Below are positions 34,385 through 45,655 of a stretch of 64,000 bases of DNA, piece by piece (the first letter of the stretch is position 1; every line of letters begins with the position of its first letter). The DNA lies in NCBI GenBank assembly GCA_014529385.2, contig CM043942.1:31338969-31402968 (forward strand), read 5' to 3'. The notes under the pieces were generated by a model. The model was not told the DNA's origin. It ran no database searches and saw only the letters and a program-made list of their open reading frames with translations. Source of the DNA: Adiantum capillus-veneris. Lineage: Eukaryota > Streptophyta > Polypodiopsida > Polypodiales > Pteridaceae. Position numbers and translations under genes: made by a program.

Positions 34385-34856
34385 CTGCACATGCAGGTAG
34401 GGGAGGGAGGCCGACGGCTTGAGCTCTGATACCACTTGTGGGAATTTGTGCGGTGAGTGCAAGAGAGGGAAGGAGAGAAGGGGGAAGGATATGACACTAT
34501 ACATAGTATCTTGGTGGAGCATTAAAGAGAAATAGCTCTCTACTCCTTGTTTTTCTTATAGCCAAAGAATAGAAGTGGGTGGACCACTGGCCTGAAATCT
34601 AACACATATCTATGTTATGAATTAAAGGACCAGGGTAACTTAGCTCGATTTGGCGTAATCCGTTCCCTCCATATATCCATGTGGATCTCTACAGATTTTG
34701 TGGTTACAAGAGTGTTGTCTCGGGCTCTTATACCAGTACTACAAGCGGGAGATATGGTGATCTTCAAGATTATTAAGAATATCATACTTGATGAAATAAT
34801 AGAAAATGAGTAAAGAAATTCAATCCACACATGATGTGATTTGAAGGTGTCGACAT

Positions 34857-34895
<39 letters not shown>
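34857..34895 (+). repeat. Run of 39 G
   Basis: An uninterrupted homopolymer of 39 G, followed by GA. Long G runs can form four-stranded structures and are also frequent assembly or sequencing trouble spots. Confidence 0.9.
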
Positions 34896-34896
<1 letters not shown>

Positions 34897-35505
34897 GAGA
34901 GATGAAATACACAATGGGTGCAATCTCCTCCTACAAGAGTGAGTGATGATGAGACTCGAGCCCATGACTTGCACTAAGCAAGACAAGTGACCTAACCATG
35001 TGTGCATGTAGCACTTGTTGACATGGACATGGTTAAAAACATTCATGTCATTTTTTTTAGAATTGTGCGGGTTTACAAAATTGGCCGAGTTTACAAATAT
35101 ATCGATCTAACAAATGAGATTCAAGCTACCTTTTGAGAATCCAGGTAAAAACAATTAATACTTGAAGCTGAAAGAGGGCAATGAGGCTAGAGAAATTTTG
35201 TAGGAAATATGTCACGAAGAAGATCGGAACGAATATTAGCTTCTATAAACATATAATCTTAAAGCAAAGATAGACTTGAATGTGGTACTTCTAGATCAAG
35301 AGAGAGCAGAACATCAGAGGCAATAATTTTTAGAGAATTTCATTGAGTCCAATTCAGGCAAAAGAGTGGTGAATCAAGACAATAGGAAACCAAAAGAACT
35401 AGCTCAAACTACAGAGGATTTCATACCAGATAAGAAACACAGGCAACCAAGTACAGAGACACCTAGTCAAAAATAGTATACAATCAGATAGAAGAGTAGA
35501 TTTAG
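34896..35505. other. Unassigned DNA
   Basis: No recognisable gene. It may be the decayed upstream part of the Gypsy pol that becomes readable after 35510. Confidence 0.4.
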
Positions 35506-35510
35506 TATGA

Positions 35511-37100
35511 TTGGGAAATCCCTTCAGTAAATATGCAATAGGAACAATGATTCATAAGGAAGTTGAACCTCTGGCAAAAAGAAAAGGTGGTGGACCAAAT
35601 TGGATGTTGCTAGATGATCAAGAAATCAAAGAATGGAATCTTGGTTCAAAACAGAATCCAAATATGGTCAAAATCAACAACCATCTAAAACCAGAGCTAA
35701 AGGAGAAGGTTAGGTAGTTCTTTCAAAAGTACTTGCTTGGGCAATATGGATCTGAAAGGATTAGATTCAAAGGTATGCCAGCATCGGATACCACTAAAAC
35801 TAGATGCACAACTAGTACAGCTTCAAAGATACTTGATGACTTTGAATTATGCCAAGAAAGTTAAGAAGAAATTGACAACTTGTTAAAGGCCGAATTCATC
35901 ACTAAAGTAGTGAGTTGTAACTAGTTGTTTTCAATAGTGGTTGTTCCAAAGAAGAATGGGAAACTGAGGGTCTATGTTGATCATCAAAATCTCAATGCTC
36001 AGACCATTAAGGACCCATTTCCTTTACCTTTCACTGACATGATGCTGGATAAGATTGCAGGCCACGAGGTGTACAGTCTCATGGATGGTTATATTGGCTA
36101 CAATCTGTTGAAGGATAGAGCAAAAACAACATTCATAACTGAATAGGGAGCTTTTATGTCCTTAGTAATGCCATTTGGATTACGTAATGCTCTAGCAAAC
36201 TTTTAGCGGTGTATGATGAAAATTTTTAGCGAGTTCCTACCTAAGTTTATGGTGATATTCATGGACAACTTCATCATGTTCTCAACTAAAGATATACATA
36301 TTCTATTCTTGGAACTAGTGTCTGCTGAGAGATGCAAAGAGAAAAGAATTTGTTTGAATCCCTATAAATTAGTATTTATGGTTTGTAAAGGATAGCTTGT
36401 AGGACACATTGCATCCAAAAATGGAATCCCTTCAAAGCAGTATTTATGGTCTAGAAAGGACATCTTCTAGTACACATTGTATCAAAAAACGGAATCAAAA
36501 TGGTGCAAGATAAAGTCTCATGTGTCCAGTGGGCAAGATCACCAAAAAATGAGTCTGAGTTGAGCTCATTCTTGGGGTACATTAATTTTTATAGATGTCT
36601 CATTCATTTGTTTATGACAAAGGTGATTCTATTATATGAACTGACCTAGAAGGAGGTGAAGTTTGTATGGACCCCAAAGTGGAGGCAAGTTTCCACCATT
36701 GTTTGAAAGAGGTCTTTAGCATGAAGCCAATTATTCGTCAGCCATAGTATGAAGTGATCTTTCATGTTCATGTGGATCCATTTGGTATAGCAATGGTGCT
36801 ATTTTTGCTCATCCTCATGGAAAGATGGACTACTCAATATACTTTGCCAATCGTATATTCAATACACTAGAGCAAGGGTATTCCACAAGTAAGAGGGAGG
36901 CACTAGGAATGGTGTTTAATGCAACCAAGATTAACATTATTTTTTGGGGAAGTTGTTTCACTTCTATGTAGACCATCAGACACTTCTCTTTTTTTTAACA
37001 AGGTGGTGGTTCAAGGATGATTTATCAAATGATTCATTTTAATTTTTTTTGGAGTTTGAATTCAAGATCAAATTTTTAGGTTTCCAAGCCCATGAGAACA
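35511..37100 (+). pseudogene. Ty3/Gypsy protease-end, RT and RNase H, heavily decayed
   Basis: The plus strand reads, with many stops and frame changes: EIKEWNLGSKQNPNMVKIN (35600), EEIDNLLKAEFITKV (35870), VVPKKNGKLRVYVDHQNLNA and DPFPLPFTDMMLDKIAGHE (35940-36070), KTTFITE (36130), VMPFGLRNA (36170), then the active-site region reading FMDNF where FMDDF is expected (36258). RNase H-like IYFANRIFNTLEQGYSTSKREALGMV follows at 36840-36915 and LEFEFKIKF near 37060. The order is that of Gypsy pol. No LTRs are assigned to it. Confidence 0.85.
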
Positions 37101-37229
37101 AGTCTCAAGGCATGCAGATAAGATTAAGTTCAAAGTTCACTTTGCATGCCAACTTTGCATGGCAAGCTATGTATGTAAAGGCTTTCATCATAGTACAATA
37201 GCGTGTAATATTTTTTTTCAAGTTGTCAA

Positions 37230-37406
<177 letters not shown>

Positions 37407-37658
37407 CTGCTGTACCTGCACCTTGCCATGGTGAACCCTCATCGGCTACACCCCCCATAGCGCTCCCATCATCTGGTATCAAAGATTTGGCTTGACTTGG
37501 CTCGTGGGAACCGCTGCCTGCAAAGGGGGGAAAGAAGGAAGTCAATTTTCCAAAGATGAAAAAAACCTCCATCAAACAAATTGCCTCGGAATATTGATAA
37601 GCTTTTGCCACACTCTTGCTTGCTAAAACTCCCTCCAGCGCCGCCTGTTGTGAAGCAA

Positions 37659-39325
37659 ACCACCATCAGCACTTGGTGCCCCACTTGACCGCATGGGGAG
37701 GTGTGCCATCTAGTGTTTTTTGGGCTTTGATAGAGTTTGAGAAGGTACTATGCAATGTATGGAGATAACAAGAGTTGACTCCTCATCAAATGAAGCCCGA
37801 ATCGGAAAGTTGTAGCAATTGGAAGTCGGGGTGCGGTTGCTCGGAGTTGGTTGCAAATGAAAGTTCACATTTTTGCAGTCTCGGTTCAGGGGCTTGGGGA
37901 ATCTTGTAATGCGGCAAGGTTCGGGCACTTTTGATTCTGTACCATGAAATTTTGGCTGAGCTTTGCAACTTGGATATCGGACTATCGAGCAAGATATGGG
38001 ATCTAGGGGAAGAAGGGTCAAAAAAGAAGTTTTATCTATATTTTTTGGGGAGGTTTTTTAGGACGCTTGAGGGGGCATATGGCCAGTGACTGTCACATGG
38101 CAAGCAGGATATTCCATATAGGCGGATGGGGGCTCGGACGGCGGAGTATAAGGCCTAGTCCGTGAAGCATTGGGGTTGTGTGAAGGGAGAGGGGAGCTCT
38201 CCTTGTGTGAGGCTATGGTGTTGCCCGTTGGGCGCTACGCTAGAGGCGATGGGGGCGGTGGTGCAGGCAATTTTGGCAAGGCAACATCTCGTGGTGCTGT
38301 CAGCAGTTGGTAGTGAGGTGATGACATGGCAGCAACCCACTAATTGGACCCAGTTCCTGCACCTGCTAGGGCCACAAATCTTTTGAAGCCAAGTTAAGCG
38401 ACCTCCCCCCACTAGCGATAACGCTAGTGATCGGGGAGGGACGAGTCCCACGACAGAAAAGGCAGGCAGAAAGGGTGCTAGAGGGTAGTCCCATGCCAGT
38501 GACAAGTGCGTGAGAGTGAGACAGTTCAAGTGGGTCAAAGCCCATCCAAGGGGCAGGTTCCAAGGTCGGGGCCATGAAGGCAAATGCGAGGAGGAAGTGG
38601 GCAGCCGAGCCGAGCGAACAAAGGACAAACCAAGGTGCACCATGCAGAAGTTTCCAAATGAAGTGAACCAAATGCTAGCAATGCAAGGAAAATTCTAAAA
38701 AAGTCTCAAGTTGAAGTGAACGAGCTAGAGAGCTCACATTTTTTTATTTTTTTTTTAAATTAGACCTCTATAAAAGGGGTATTTTCCACTTAACAAGGGT
38801 TGGTTCTTTTTGGTTTCCTTTCTTTGGGGAGAGTCAATTTTTGAGCATTCTTGGGAGGGCCTTTTGGGGAAGCGACAGAAGCGATGGGAAGTTCTTCTAC
38901 TGGAGAGCAGTTGGAGAAGGGAAGGGAAAGGCGAGAAGAGAGTCACTAAGAGCACAAGTAAACTGGATGGTGGGACAACTTGGGGAAGAATTCTGAGGTG
39001 AGGGTTGCAATTCGAAAGGCATACCAAAGTGGCGTATGCAACAGGATTGTAAAAGAGCAGTAAGAAATCTTACAATGTATCTGTTGTCAGTTGTCAACAT
39101 CTCTTGAATATGGAAGCTTTGTTTCTTCATCGTAACAATAAATATTGTTCTTATTTGCAGTCTTCTCTCTCAAACTCTCTTGAATCATCAGTATTACGTG
39201 TATTAAACAATTACTTACATCTGTCTGCACTCTGTTATCCTAGTTTGAGCTCATGTTAAGCTCCTGTCTACAACCAAAGGCCTGGTGCTTTCTCGGTCAA
39301 CCATGGAGAATTGCGCACTCCGACA
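37659..39325 (+). mobile_element. 5' LTR of element G
   Basis: About 1.67 kb. It aligns with 47334-48157 (shared CATGGGGAGGTGTGCCAT, GGGCTTTGATAGAGTTTGAG, GGAAGTCGGGGTGC and many more) and ends CTCCGACA at 39325, three bases before the primer site. Its start is placed by alignment to the 3' LTR start TGTCGGGGG and is approximate. An 18-bp near-palindrome (38411-38428) flanked by C-rich and G-rich arms predicts a strong hairpin. Confidence 0.82.
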
Positions 39326-39328
39326 ATT

Positions 39329-39344
39329 TGGTGAACCCGACATG
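39329..39344 (+). promoter_or_regulatory. Primer binding site of element G
   Basis: TGGTGAACCCGACATG beside the LTR end, sharing its first 13 bases with the site of element N. Primer tRNA not identified. Confidence 0.75.
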
Positions 39345-39387
39345 AAATTGACCGGGGTAGACGGAGCCAGACATGGGAAGAAGCTAA

Positions 39388-40116
39388 GTGAAAGAGATGC
39401 AACAAATTATATGGCTAATGGTTGTTGTTTTGCAGCAACAAAATTCAAACCAAGTGCAGTTTATGAACCATAATTTGGGTACCGGTTTGAAAATGGAGAA
39501 CTTGGAATTGCCGCAGTCCGTAAAAGGTGAACTAGGTGGATTTCAAGAGCAGAGCAACCCCAAAAAAAAAAAAGTCAAAGCCAGCAATAGCAAAAAGGGA
39601 ATTTGAAGAGGCAAAAAGCTAGAAGCGGGAGATGGTGGAGCAATTGGCACTTGAAAATTCCAAATGCTTAGTTTTCAACGGGGGATTTTTGATGGCTATG
39701 ATCCTGCAGGTTACTTGCAGTACTATAAAGAGGAACTAGAGCTGCATGGGGTGCCAAAAGAGAACCGTATTCTAAAATTTGACAGGTGTGTGATTCCAAA
39801 TTTTATTGAGCACATCTAGGAGCTTCAGCAACACCATCTGCATAGCTGGAGCAAGTTTAAAGCTGCTATTATTCATGAATGATGGGATTCAAGCATGTAC
39901 AAAGATGAAGAGCGTTGTGGTAATGTGCTTATTTTTGTGGAGGTTTGCAATCAGATTCATGCTAAGCTTGATGATGAAGAAGTTGTTCAGGCAGTCTATG
40001 CAAAGCTGAGGATTGTAGATTTCATGATGAAAGTTGAAGCTAAAGACGCACAGGGTCAAGAAAGGCATGATGAATCACAGGGTTTGTCTACAGAGGAGGG
40101 ATCACAGGGTGTATCT
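39388..40116 (+). pseudogene. Element G gag, N-terminal part
   Basis: Capsid-type gag. After a Lys-rich stretch (KKKKVKASNSKKG, ~39580) it has FDGYDPAGYLQYYKEELELHG (39690-39750), PNFIEHI, then WSKFKAAIIHE (39850), IHAKLDDEEVVQAVYAKL (39960). These match the N gag in order and spacing. Several stops interrupt it (near 39604, 39820 and 39880). At 40116 Copia C is inserted; the reading frame resumes at 45656 after the insert and one target-site copy. Confidence 0.78.
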
Positions 40117-40204
40117 TGTTAGGAAATATGATGTAGCTAGGTAGATAGTTGAGTAGATTACTTAATGGAGAGAGATAATTTACACACACAAGAGATTATA
40201 GAGT

Positions 40205-40243
<39 letters not shown>

Positions 40244-40935
40244 AATATAGTGGTTCACCCAATGTGGGCTACGTCCACTGGCAAGTAGCCACTCAATGGC
40301 TTTAGTACTTCAAAACAAGAAGTAGGTTACAAAGGGATTATACCCTTTTGGAGCTAACGCCTTGCTTCACTCTCAACACCTCACGCCCTCCTTGTTGCAT
40401 CAACTTCACACTATGAAATGTGTGTAGAAATGGCCTCCTTTTATAGGCCAAAAGGGCTGCCCTCTCTCATGAGAGGCAGCCATGTGTAGCCGTCCTTGTG
40501 TAGATAAATCCAAATAAACTCTCCAATCCGCCCATGTGTGGCCACCCTTGAGAAGACAAGTCCACTTTTGAATTCGGCCACCGGCCATTGAATTTGGCCA
40601 CCGACCATCGGCCATTGACTTCCGACCATCGGCCATTGACTACCGGCCAACCGGCCAACCGACTGGTCATTTTTCGACCACTTTTCGGCCGCCGGCCGGC
40701 CATAATATTGGCAAAAAGGAATATTCCAGCGAAGCCAATCTCGAGCCTAAAATTTTGGTTTCCGGCGAGTTATTCTTCTTCACACACGATGGCTTCTCCT
40801 CATAATGGGGGCCTTACGAATGTGCGTTTTTAACACAAAAAATTACAAGGGGTAATTTAGGCTCCATACTTAACAATCTCCCACTTGGAGACAGATCTCC
40901 AAACCAAACCTGTGACTGCTTTCCATCCTGGCTTC

Positions 40936-42338
40936 TTATCCTTGAATGCCGAAGTAAGATGAGCAAAAGCTCAACTTCTCCTTGTTGAACACCTTTGTAA
41001 ACATGTTTGCAGGATTTTCGCTTGTATGCACCTTTCCTAGCTTTAGCTGTCCCTCTTCCAAAAGAATGCGTATGAAGTGATATCTCACCTCAATGTGCTT
41101 TGTCCTTGAATTAAAGGTTGAGTTCTTTGCAAGATGGATAGCACTTTGGCTATCACTGTACAAGACACAATTGTCTTGTTTGAATCCAAGCTCTTCTAAG
41201 AATCTGTGAAGCCACAAAATTTCTTTGTTTGCCTCCGTCATTGCTATATACTCTGCTTCCGTGGTAGAAAGTGAGACCACTTTCTGCAGCTTTGAAGCCC
41301 AACTTACTGTTGTGCCTCAGACCGTGAAGACATAGCCAGTAGTGCTCCTTCGAGTATCTTTGTCACTTGCCATATCTGCATCAGCATACCCTTCTAAAAA
41401 AATATCAGTTCCTCCAAAATACAAAGAATTTTTGTTGTCCCTTTTAGATACCTAAGTATCCACTTCACAGCTTTCCAGTGCTCTTTACCTGGGTTGTCCA
41501 TGAACCTACTTACAACTCCCACTGCATGTCTAATGTATGGCCTTGTCCAGACCATAACATACATAAGAGAACCTACCGTTGCAGCATATGGAACTTTAGA
41601 CATATAGGCTATCTCCTCTTGTGTCTTTGGACACATATCCTTGGTTAGTTTAAAGTCACCAGCCAAAGGTGTAGAAACCGTTTTTGCATTTTCCATTGCA
41701 AACCTTTCTAGTACCTTCTTGATGTAATCCTCTTGAGATAGCTTTATTGTCTTCTTCACCCTTTCCCTTGATATCTTCATACCAAGTATCCTCTTTGCAG
41801 CACCTAAATCTTTCATTGAAAAATATTTAGACAGCTCCTCTTTTAGGTCTTTGATTTCATGCATGTTAGCACTTGCAATCAGCATGTCATCAACATACAA
41901 CATTAGGATGATGAACTTCCCATCTCCCAAATTCTTCGTGTAGACACAATGATCTGAGTTGCATCTTCTGAATCCATGATCTAATATCCATCGATTGAAC
42001 TTCAAGTACCATTGTCTTGATTCTTGCTTTAAACCATACAAGCTTTTTTTTAATCTACAAACCATTTTCTCCTTACCTTTTACTTCATACCCCTTTGGTT
42101 GAAGCATGTAAATTTCCTCCTCTAAGTCACCGTGAGGGAATGCCGTATTTACATCCATTTGCTCAAGATTTAGATCATGAGCAGCCACAAGGCTTAAGAC
42201 AAGCCTAATTGAGTTCATTTTTACAACAGGAGAAAATATTTCATTGAAGTCAATACCTTTCTTTTGAGAAAACCCTTTTACCACAAGCCTAGACTTGTAC
42301 CTTTTCTTCCCACCTTCTTCTTCCTTCAGCTTGTACAC
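40936..42338 (-). pseudogene. Copia C RT-RNase H
   Basis: RT block 42338-41394 (314 codons): RYKSRLVVKGFSQKKGIDF, QMDVNTAFPHGDLEEEIYM, LYGLKQESRQWYLKF, active-site YVDD in LMLYVDDMLIAS, SMKDLGAAKRILGM, then the thumb. The frame is lost near 41390. RNase H resumes at 41280-40936 with LSTTEAEYIAM, YSDSQSAIHLAKN and KHIEVRYHFIR. The first ~50 RT residues lie upstream behind stops (WTKSMQVEMDSL near 42420). Confidence 0.92.
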
Positions 42339-42463
42339 CCATTTGTTTTAAAGTGCCCACTTACCTTAAGGCAACTCAACATTTTGTTGCGATGTAGTGA
42401 GTCCATCTCCACTTGCATGCTCTTCGTCCATTCTTCTTTGGATTCGTGTTGCATAGCTTCTTC

Positions 42464-43528
42464 TTATGATTCCGGCTCTCCAGAATCTGAGATCAAGAGA
42501 TGGTTGAAGGAAGGAACAAACCTTTCTGGAGATCTACTTGCTCTTGTAGATCTTTGGGGAATAGGTTGAGGCTCCTCATTTGGTTGACGTTGTTGCACAT
42601 TGTCACCGTTTGCAGTCCTTTCACCGTCCTCAAGCTCCGTGTACTCATCACCTGTTTCTTTTGTTTGTTTTCTTTCCAAGTAATCTTTGTACATATTTTG
42701 TTCATTAAAAATTGCATCCCTACTCCTTAAGATTTTACCATCTTCAAGATTCCATAGGCGATACCCAAAGTCACCTTCTCCATAGCCAATGAAGAAACAC
42801 TTTTTGGACTTTGCATCTAGCTTTGATCTTAGGCTTCTATCTATGTGCATGAAAGCCTCACACCCAAACACTTTGAGAAATGCATAATTCACCGGTTTAC
42901 CTGTCCATGCCTCTTCTGGAACTCCCCCATCCAATGCCGTTGAGGGTGACCGGTTGATTAAGTACACAAATGTACTTACAGCTTTCGCCCAAACCTCAAG
43001 CGGTAGGCCTGCATGTAGCCGCATGCTTCGTGCTCGCTCCATGATTGTCCTATTCATCCTTTCCCAAATCCCATTTTATTGAGGTATCCTTGGGGTTGTC
43101 CTTTGCCTCCGAATGCCATTGCTAGCACAAAAGCTTTCAAAATCTTGGCTGCAATATTTGCCTCTATTGTTGAATCTAAGGCATTTAACCTTTGTACCTG
43201 TTTCATTCTCCACAAAGGCTTTCCACCTTTGAAATATGGAAAATACATCGGACTTGTTCTTCATGACATTAACCCATGTTTTTCTAGTCTCCTCGTCCAT
43301 GAATGTTACATAGTACATCGAGCCACCAAGTGATGGTGTACTTGTAGGACCCCAAACATCAAAATGAACCAACTCAAATTTTTTCTTTTTTCTTTCATTT
43401 TCTAATTTTTGAAATTTTACCCTCTTTTGTTTACCATAAACACAATCTTCACAGAACTCTAAGTCCACTTCTTTCAAACCTGGCAAAAGCTTCTTTGTTT
43501 GAAGGATTTGCATTCCTTTTGCACTCAT
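42464..43528 (-). pseudogene. Copia C integrase
   Basis: Two blocks: 43528-43076 and 43057-42464, separated by one stop next to the catalytic Glu. Visible: CEDCVYGKQKR (zinc-binding end), first Asp in HFDVWGPT, FMDEETRKTWV, second Asp position reading LRFNNRGKY (Asn instead of Asp), the PQ*NGIWERMNRT Glu region, INRSPSTALDGG, KVFGCEAFMHI and KCFFIGYGEGDFGYRLW. The lost second Asp and the stop mean no active integrase. Confidence 0.9.
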
Positions 43529-43566
43529 ATGCCCAAGCCGCTAGTGCCACACCGCACTGTCAACTT

Positions 43567-44804
43567 CTATAGTTGTTGCACAAGCTGAAGGTTGTGTGCT
43601 GATAGTACACAAGTAAAGTGTACGAACCTTTCTCCCTTGGCAACCACCAAAGATCCCTTTGAGATCTTCCATCGTTTGTTTCTGAATGCAATGTTGAGAC
43701 CTTCATCGTCCAATTGTCCTATAGAGTTCAAATTTTTCCGAAGAGAAGGAACATGCCTAACATCTTTAAGCTTCCATTCATTTCCGTTAGCAGTTTTAAC
43801 AGAAACTGTACCTTTTCCGACAATCTCACAAGCTTCATCATCTCCCAAGTATACATACCCAAAATTACCTTTGGTGTAATCTTGGAAATGTTGCTTGTGT
43901 GATAGTGCATGGAATGAAGCCCTGGAATCTACTATCCAAGAATTAGACACATTGTCTAATGAGAGAATTAGAGCATCTTGCTCTACTTTACCTGCCACAT
44001 TGGCCTCCGATGTTGGCTTGTTGTCTTGAGACTCGGTTTCCTTCTTCTTCTTAGACCAGTAATCCTTCTTGACGTGGCCCTTCTTGCCGCAGTTCCAACA
44101 TTCAAGAACTGACTTTGTGCCTGACTCGCTCCGTCTTGAGCGATCGACCCTTTTGGTTTTTGAACCTCTCCCTAGGCCTTCCTCTTGTTTCCACTAACAG
44201 TGCAGCACTTGATGATTCTTTTGTGCTTCTCCTTCGTATTTCCTCGCTTAGGAGAACACCCACAACATCATCAAACTTAAGTATTTGTGCCAGAAATAGA
44301 ATTACTTACAGCCATCACAAGGCTGTCCCGACTATCAGGTACAGATGATAGTATAAGAAGAGCTCGTACTTTGTCATCGAAATTGATTTTCACGGATCGA
44401 AGTTGACTTATGTTTTTGTTAAAGTCATTTAGGTGTTCTGCAACTGAACCATTCTCTGCCATCTTTATATTGAACAAGCGCTTCATAAGGAATACCTTAT
44501 TGGATGTCGATGGTTTCTCGTAGAAGTCGTCAAGTGACTTTATCAAGTCCTCCGTGGTCTTCATCTCTGAAACATTGAAGGCCACCGTTGATGCCAAGAT
44601 TAATCGAATTGTTCCCAGTTCCTTTTGATCAAGGACAATCCATGCTTCACCTGCCATTGTTGTGGGCTTCTTCGCAAGACCGCCTAGTGGCAAATAGAGG
44701 TCCTTTTGGTAGAGATAGTCTTCAATCTGCATCTTCCAATGTTGGTAGTTTTTGCTGTTGAACTTCTCAATCTTGAGCTTCCCTTCCTCCGCCATAACTC
44801 CCAC
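43567..44804 (-). pseudogene. Copia C gag-protease
   Basis: Gag 44804-44277 (likely true start MAEEGKLKIEKFN at 44795) has YQHWKMQIEDYL, KALDDFY-like SLDDFYEKPSTSNKVFLMKRLF and VAEHLNDFNKNISQL, as in UBN2-type Copia gag. A frame change follows; CWNCGKKGHVKKDYW near 44090 is a zinc knuckle with its last Cys replaced. The protease block 43998-43567 has WIVDSRASFH where WIVDSGASFH is expected (Gly to Arg next to the catalytic Asp). Confidence 0.88.
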
Positions 44805-44854
44805 TCAATTCAAGGAATCCTTTCCTTGAGATACCTTAGCTGTGAGAAAACCTT

Positions 44855-45650
44855 GCTCTGATACCAGTTGTTAGGAAATATGACGTAGCTACGTAGATAA
44901 TTAAGTAGATTACTTAATGGAGAGAGATAATTTACACACACAAGAGATTATAGAGTAGAGAGATAGAGAGAGAGAGTACACACGATATACGTGGTTCACC
45001 CAACGTGGGCTACGTCCATGGGAAAGAAGCCACTCAATGGCTTTAGTACTTCAAAACAAGAAGTATGCTACAAAGGGATTATACCCTTTTGGAGCTCCCA
45101 CCTTGCTTCATTCTCACCACCTCATGCCCTCCTTGTTGCATCAACTTCACACTATGATATGTGTGTAGAAATGGCCTCCTTTTATAGACCAAAAGGGCTG
45201 CCCTCTCTCATGAGAGGCAGCCATGTGTAGCCGCCCTTGTGTAGATAAATCCAAATCGGACCCTCCAATCCGCCCATGTGTGGCCTCCCTTGAGAAGACA
45301 AGTCCGTTTTTTAATTCGGCCACCAACCACCGGCCATTGACTTCCGACCACCGGCCACCGACAATTGACTACCGGCCACCAGCCAACCGTCCAATCGACC
45401 GATCATTTTACGACCACTTTCCGATCGCTGTCTGGCCATAATATTCCAATGAAAAGGAATTCCGGCGAAGCCAGTCTCGAGCAACGGCTCAAGACTGGGC
45501 GTTAAAATTTTGGTTTTCGGCGAGTGATTTTATTTTCAGGCAAGTTATTCTTCTTCACGCACGATGGCTTCTCCTCATAATGGGGGCCTTACAAATGTGC
45601 GTTTTTAACACAGAAATTTACAAGGGGTAAATCAGGCTCCATACTTAACA
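44855..45650 (-). promoter_or_regulatory. Copia C 5' LTR and primer site
   Basis: LTR 44869-45650 on the minus strand drives element transcription; the primer site is at 44866-44855. No TATA box is asserted. Confidence 0.8.
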
Positions 45651-45655
45651 TAGTT

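Larger units (their letters stand above)
31860..34604 (-). mobile_element. Copia element E with inverted internal region
   Basis: LTRs 31860-32051 and 34437-34604 share TGTGGGAAT starts and AACA ends, and CATAT flanks both sides (31855-31859, 34605-34609). Primer site TGGTATCAGAGC (34434-34423, minus), the polypurine tract beside 32052 and the last third of RNase H (32052-32350, minus) all read on the minus strand. Everything from the integrase end to mid RNase H (about 32376-34366) reads on the plus strand. The two RNase H pieces overlap by a perfect 33-base inverted repeat (32318-32350, 34334-34366). Gag, protease and most of integrase are absent. Confidence 0.9.
40117..45650 (-). mobile_element. 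Copia element C, complete LTR-to-LTR, inserted in the G gag
   Basis: LTRs 40117-40875 and 44869-45650 (~760-780 bp, TGTTAGGAAATATGA ... TTAACA in plus orientation). Primer site TGGTATCAGAGC at 44866-44855 is perfect, and a polypurine tract lies at 40876-40890. Flanking pentamers TATCT (40112-40116) and TAGTT (45651-45655) agree at three of five positions, so the target duplication is decayed. Gag, protease, integrase, RT and RNase H are all present on the minus strand but broken by stops. It belongs to a different Copia lineage from A/B/D. The LTRs carry GC-rich imperfect repeats of GGCCACCGACCATC type (40570-40700, 45315-45435). Confidence 0.95.

Noticed and set aside
37420-37660. Possible host exon after a splice-acceptor-like CCCCCCTTTGCAG (minus strand) with SGSHEPSQAKSLIPDDGS
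   Set aside because: Only ~40 codons, bordered by the (CT)n tract, with no recognisable family; too weak to call.
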